From contig JAEYZK010000064.1 of the NCBI GenBank assembly GCA_023428085.1, forward strand, positions 1-19,018: a stretch of 19,018 nt of DNA, read 5' to 3'. Shown one piece after another: positions 15,985 to 19,018 of this stretch. Position 1 is the first letter of the stretch. Every line of letters begins with the position of its first letter. Source of the DNA: Pseudomonadota bacterium. Lineage in GTDB: Bacteria > Myxococcota > Myxococcia > Myxococcales > Anaeromyxobacteraceae. The notes below the pieces were generated by a model. That model was not told where the DNA came from, ran no database searches, and saw only the letters and a list, made by a program, of their open reading frames with translations. Made by a program: the position numbers and the translations under genes.

Positions 15985-17109
15985 TCACTCGAGCGGCGGG
16001 AGGAGGACGAACGTCCCCTCCTGCGTGCGGCGGTAGTAGTACGGCGCGGGCCAGGGGAAGCGCAGGTCGCGCGGGTCGACGAGCCGCTCCGCGACGAGCT
16101 CGTCGAGGCGCTCCGGGTACACGCCCTTCTCCACCCGGTAGACCTCCAGCGCGCCGCGCAGGCGCTCCAGCGCGTAGCGGGAGGCCACCCGCCGCGCGGC
16201 GTCGTCCCGGACCGCGATCCCCCGCGGCCCGTCGGCGGCCATCGCGCCCCGATCGATCCAGGTCGCGAGGCCGGCGAGCGCCGCGGCGATGACGACGGTG
16301 GAGATCGTGGTGGTGGCCACGGCGCGCAGGCGCGCCTTCCAGCCGAGCGCGTAGGCGCCGACCGCCTTCGCCCGGCCGGAGGGGGCGATGAGCGCGAGGT
16401 ACCCGCCGTTCACGAGGTTCGAGAGCGCCTTGCAGGTCTCGAACTCGCCGAGGCGCGAGAGGTCCACGACCTTCTCCGCCGTCCGGCCCGGGACCGCGAG
16501 CGCGTACACCCGCCGCTCGTTCCCGCCGATCGAGTCGAAGTCCCCGTCGTCGCCCTGTGCGCCGTCCGGGAGCGGCGTCCTGCGCTCGAACGTCGCCTGG
16601 AGGGACGAGATGCGCTTGCGGACGATCGGCCACTCGTCCACGCGGCGGAACCCCTCCATGAGGACCGACTCGGCGCGGAGCGGGGTCGCGGTCTCCTTGT
16701 CCCACTCGACCGCGCCCGCCTCGAACTCGTAGGTGCCGCTCTTCCAGTGGAAGAGCCGGTAGACCGTCTCGGTGGTCTGGAGGTGGGTGATCTCGCGCAG
16801 ATCCTCGCGGGAGACGAAGTCGTGCTCCACGAGGATGTCCCCGAGGCGCCGCAGCGATCGGCGCTGGAGGTTCAGCGCGTAGTCGAGCTCGGGCTGGGTG
16901 ATGATCTCCGCCCGCACCAGCATCGCCCCGAGCCGCTCGTTGGCCTTCCGGCCGACCGCCTCCGCGCGGACCACGCTGCCCTCGGAGAGCGCGATGTGGA
17001 TCTCCTCGTCCCGCGACTCCAGGTGGAGGAAGCCGCTCTTCATCTGCTGCCCGATGAGCTGCAGGATCTCCGCGATGCCGAAGTCCTTGAGCGTGCCCTT
17101 GAGCGCCAC
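15985..17109 (-). CDS. DUF4388 (PATAN) protein with a membrane segment and a GspG-like C-terminus
   Basis: This 374-residue protein starts at GTG 17109, 2 bp after the stop of the TPR gene. Residues 1-100 match the DUF4388/PATAN domain (LKGTLKDFGIAEILQLIGQQ, then GFLHLESRDEEIHIALSEG), found in delta-proteobacterial and cyanobacterial signalling proteins such as PatA. Residues about 60-120 hold two repeats like the GspE N-terminal domain (RLGAMLVRAEIITQPELD, RRLGDILVEHDFVSREDL). One membrane helix lies near 262-285 (TISTVVIAAALAGLATWI). The last ~75 residues (YRVEKGVYPERLDELV, then PAPYYYRRTQEGTFVLLPP) resemble the mature end of GspG-type pseudopilins without the pilin leader. A role in surface or motility signalling is inferred from the domains; no catalytic site is seen. 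Confidence 0.85.
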   Translation of the reverse strand: MALKGTLKDFGIAEILQLIGQQMKSGFLHLESRDEEIHIALSEGSVVRAEAVGRKANERLGAMLVRAEIITQPELDYALNLQRRSLRRLGDILVEHDFVSREDLREITHLQTTETVYRLFHWKSGTYEFEAGAVEWDKETATPLRAESVLMEGFRRVDEWPIVRKRISSLQATFERRTPLPDGAQGDDGDFDSIGGNERRVYALAVPGRTAEKVVDLSRLGEFETCKALSNLVNGGYLALIAPSGRAKAVGAYALGWKARLRAVATTTISTVVIAAALAGLATWIDRGAMAADGPRGIAVRDDAARRVASRYALERLRGALEVYRVEKGVYPERLDELVAERLVDPRDLRFPWPAPYYYRRTQEGTFVLLPPLE

Positions 17110-17111
17110 GG

Positions 17112-19018
17112 TCAGCCCCCGGTCCGGCGGAAGAGGTCGCGCACCGCGAGCAGCCAGAGGGCGAGGCCCAGGGGCACCGCCGCCGCGAGCTTCGCGGGCA
17201 GCACCCAGGCCGAGGGGAACGCCGGCGGCGCGAGCCCGCGCCAGAGCACGACGAGGAAGACGCAGAACGCGACCCCGCCCGTGAAGAGCACGCCGCGGAT
17301 CGGCGCGCCGGTCACGAGGTGCCCCCCGCCGGCGAGGAGCACCGCGAGCCCGCGCGCCACCCGCCGCGTCACCAGCCGGTGGCGCCGGACCGCCTGCTCC
17401 TTCCGGCGCTGATCGCGCGCATCCACGACCCCCTTCTTCTCGAAGACGTTCACGCACTGCCCGCACGACGCGCCCGTGGCGCCGTCGCACCGCCGGCAGA
17501 CCGGGCGGCCGCACCGGAAGCAGCTCCCGGCCGGCGCGAGCCTGGGCGCCACGAGCGCGAGGGCCCAGAGCGCGGCCACGACGGCCCCGCCGAGCCAGGG
17601 CCACAGCGCGCCCGCGCCCGGGCCGAGCAGGACGCGCTCGGCCGTGGCGCGCAGCGCGGCCGGGGCGGGGTCGTGGCCGGCGAGGGCGGCGATCTTCGCC
17701 GCGGGCACGGGGACGTCCACGAGGTAGTGGTTCGCGGAGAAGTCCTCGTCGGAGCCGTGCGCCGCGAGGTACGCCCCCGCCATCTGCTCGGCGGCGGCGC
17801 GCGCGGTCCCGCTCTTCTCCATCTCCGCCGTGCGGACGTACAGCTTCGAGAGGTTGTAGGCCGCGCTGCCCCGGGTGACGAGATCGTCCACCGCGCGGTC
17901 CTGGGCGTTGAGGTACGCGGCGCGGGCGCCGTCGAGGTCGTCCTTGAGGAAGAGCACGTTCCCGAGGTTGACCAGGACCTCCGGCGCGCGCGGATCGAGC
18001 TCGGCCGCGCGGCGGTAGAGCTGGAGCGCCCCGTCGAGATCCCCGCGCCGCTTGAGGTGCCGGCCGAGGGCGGTCAGCAGCGGGGCCGGCGCGTCCGCGC
18101 CCAGCGCCCGCACCGCCGCGGCCGCCTCGGCGTCGGAGAGCGCGCCGTGCTCGATCCGCTGGATCTCCGCGGCCGGCGTCCCGGTCCAGAGCACGAGCGA
18201 CGCGGCGAGCTGCGCCAGCGCGGGGAGCGCGAACAGGGCGACGAGCGCCCCCGTGGCCACGAGCCGCTCGGAGAGCGACAGGTACAGCCACACGAAGAGG
18301 AGGAGGGCCACCGCGGCGGCGAGGGGGCCGAGGCCGAGCGCGAGGGGGGTCGCGAGGAGGACGAGCGCCAGGAACCCCGCCTGCACGCGGGCGGTGCTGC
18401 CGAGGAGCGGCAGGTGATGGAAGTCGTGGAGGGCCAGGCGGAGCCGGGCGGCCGCGAGGAGCAGGATGGCCACGAGGCTCGTGACGGCGAGCGCCGCGAG
18501 GAGCGCGCCCGCCAGATCGGCGAGGAGCGCCCGCACGCTCGCCGGATCGCGGAGCGCGGCGGCGACCCCGTCCACGGCGGCGCCCAGCGCGGCGCCCACG
18601 CCGCCGCGCCGGCTCGTGAGCAGCGCGCGGGCGCGCACGAGGTGGGCCTCGGGCCAGTCCGGCGCCAGCGTCACCGCCACCTCGGCCCGGTCGAGGGCGC
18701 CCTCGGGATCCTTCGACGCGAGGCGATCGCGCACGCCCCGGACCTCGGCCGCGGCGAGCGGGACGAGGTTCTGGATGGCGAGCTCGCGCTGGACCGCGAC
18801 GAGCGCCTTCTGCGCGGCCGCGGCGCGCGAGGGCTCGCCGGCGCGGAGCGCGCTCCGGCGCTCGGTCCAGATCTCCACGAGCTTCGCCCAGCTCGTCGCC
18901 ACCAGCTCCGGCTTGCGGGCAGGCGCCGCCGCCGGCGGCGATCCGATGGTGGGCGGGCCGGGCGCGGGGCCGGGGCTCGGGGGCGGGAGCGGGGCGGGGC
19001 CCGGCACGAGCGCAGGGC
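17112..19018 (-). CDS. Membrane TPR protein with a C-terminal Cys cluster (5' end outside window)
   Basis: The frame is open to the window edge. GTG 19007 is a possible start, but the preceding codons are also open and read PALV, like the end of a signal peptide, so the gene probably begins further upstream. Visible parts are a Pro-rich stretch, a soluble helical region with TPR-like repeats (EGALDRAEVAVTLAPDWPEA), two or more hydrophobic blocks (LAGALLAALAVTSLVAILLL; FLALVLLATPLALGLG), and a TPR segment (GDLDGALQLYRRAAELDP, VNLGNVLFLKDDLDGARAAY). Then come a membrane helix, a probable zinc-binding CFRCGRPVCRRCDG with CGQC, and two final membrane segments. It may be a scaffold at the inner membrane; I do not recognise a named family. 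It is co-transcribed with the DUF4388 gene. Confidence 0.8.
   Translation of the reverse strand, partial: PALVPGPAPLPPPSPGPAPGPPTIGSPPAAAPARKPELVATSWAKLVEIWTERRSALRAGEPSRAAAAQKALVAVQRELAIQNLVPLAAAEVRGVRDRLASKDPEGALDRAEVAVTLAPDWPEAHLVRARALLTSRRGGVGAALGAAVDGVAAALRDPASVRALLADLAGALLAALAVTSLVAILLLAAARLRLALHDFHHLPLLGSTARVQAGFLALVLLATPLALGLGPLAAAVALLLFVWLYLSLSERLVATGALVALFALPALAQLAASLVLWTGTPAAEIQRIEHGALSDAEAAAAVRALGADAPAPLLTALGRHLKRRGDLDGALQLYRRAAELDPRAPEVLVNLGNVLFLKDDLDGARAAYLNAQDRAVDDLVTRGSAAYNLSKLYVRTAEMEKSGTARAAAEQMAGAYLAAHGSDEDFSANHYLVDVPVPAAKIAALAGHDPAPAALRATAERVLLGPGAGALWPWLGGAVVAALWALALVAPRLAPAGSCFRCGRPVCRRCDGATGASCGQCVNVFEKKGVVDARDQRRKEQAVRRHRLVTRRVARGLAVLLAGGGHLVTGAPIRGVLFTGGVAFCVFLVVLWRGLAPPAFPSAWVLPAKLAAAVPLGLALWLLAVRDLFRRTGG

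Overview
The window is very GC-rich DNA from what is most likely a delta-proteobacterium/Myxococcota, plausibly Anaeromyxobacter or a close relative. The grounds are extreme third-position GC, frequent GTG and TTG starts, a FrzS/AglZ-like pseudo-receiver with a coiled coil, a PilZ domain of the type seen as a paralogous family in myxobacteria, and DUF4388 (PATAN) proteins. The assignment is inferred from gene style only; no rRNA or other marker is present. There are no tRNAs, CRISPR arrays, phage genes or intact insertion sequences.

Layout: (1) Positions 1-1191 (minus) hold the 5' part of a response-regulator-like protein with a degenerate receiver and a long coiled coil. Divergent from it, 1368-1973 (plus) encodes a small, probably exported protein of unknown function. 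(2) Positions 1974-2857 form a large non-coding stretch with a 13/14-bp tandem repeat, several hairpins including one with perfect 18-bp arms, and a 120-bp island of about 49% GC. (3) Positions 2858-6165 (minus) are a two-gene unit: a family-4 glycosyltransferase and an amylo-alpha-1,6-glucosidase-type glycoside hydrolase, overlapping by 22 bp. (4) Divergently, 6335-8355 (plus) is a translationally coupled pair: a PilT/PilU-type pilus retraction ATPase and a pseudo-receiver/PilZ protein. (5) Positions 8396-15890 (minus) carry phoH, a pgpH-like 7TM-HD gene, ybeY, a ribbon-helix-helix gene, lnt and prfB, in that transcription order. This is a housekeeping cluster linking RNA metabolism, ribosome maturation, c-di-AMP turnover, lipoprotein maturation and translation termination. 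prfB contains the classical programmed +1 frameshift site. (6) Positions 15985-19018 (minus) hold a membrane TPR protein with a Cys cluster, running off the window, followed after 2 bp by a DUF4388 protein with a membrane segment and a GspG-like C-terminus.

The themes are surface motility and signalling (pseudo-receiver/coiled coil, pilus ATPase, PilZ, PATAN), polysaccharide handling (glycosyltransferase and debranching-type enzyme), and the conserved phoH-pgpH-ybeY-lnt-prfB core. I found no clearly new multi-gene system. The most unusual items are two pseudo-receivers lacking the phospho-acceptor Asp, a 100-nt out-of-frame overlap between ybeY and the ribbon-helix-helix gene, an insertion in Lnt between two catalytic residues, the PATAN/GspG-like fusion, and the structured non-coding region at 2000-2857.
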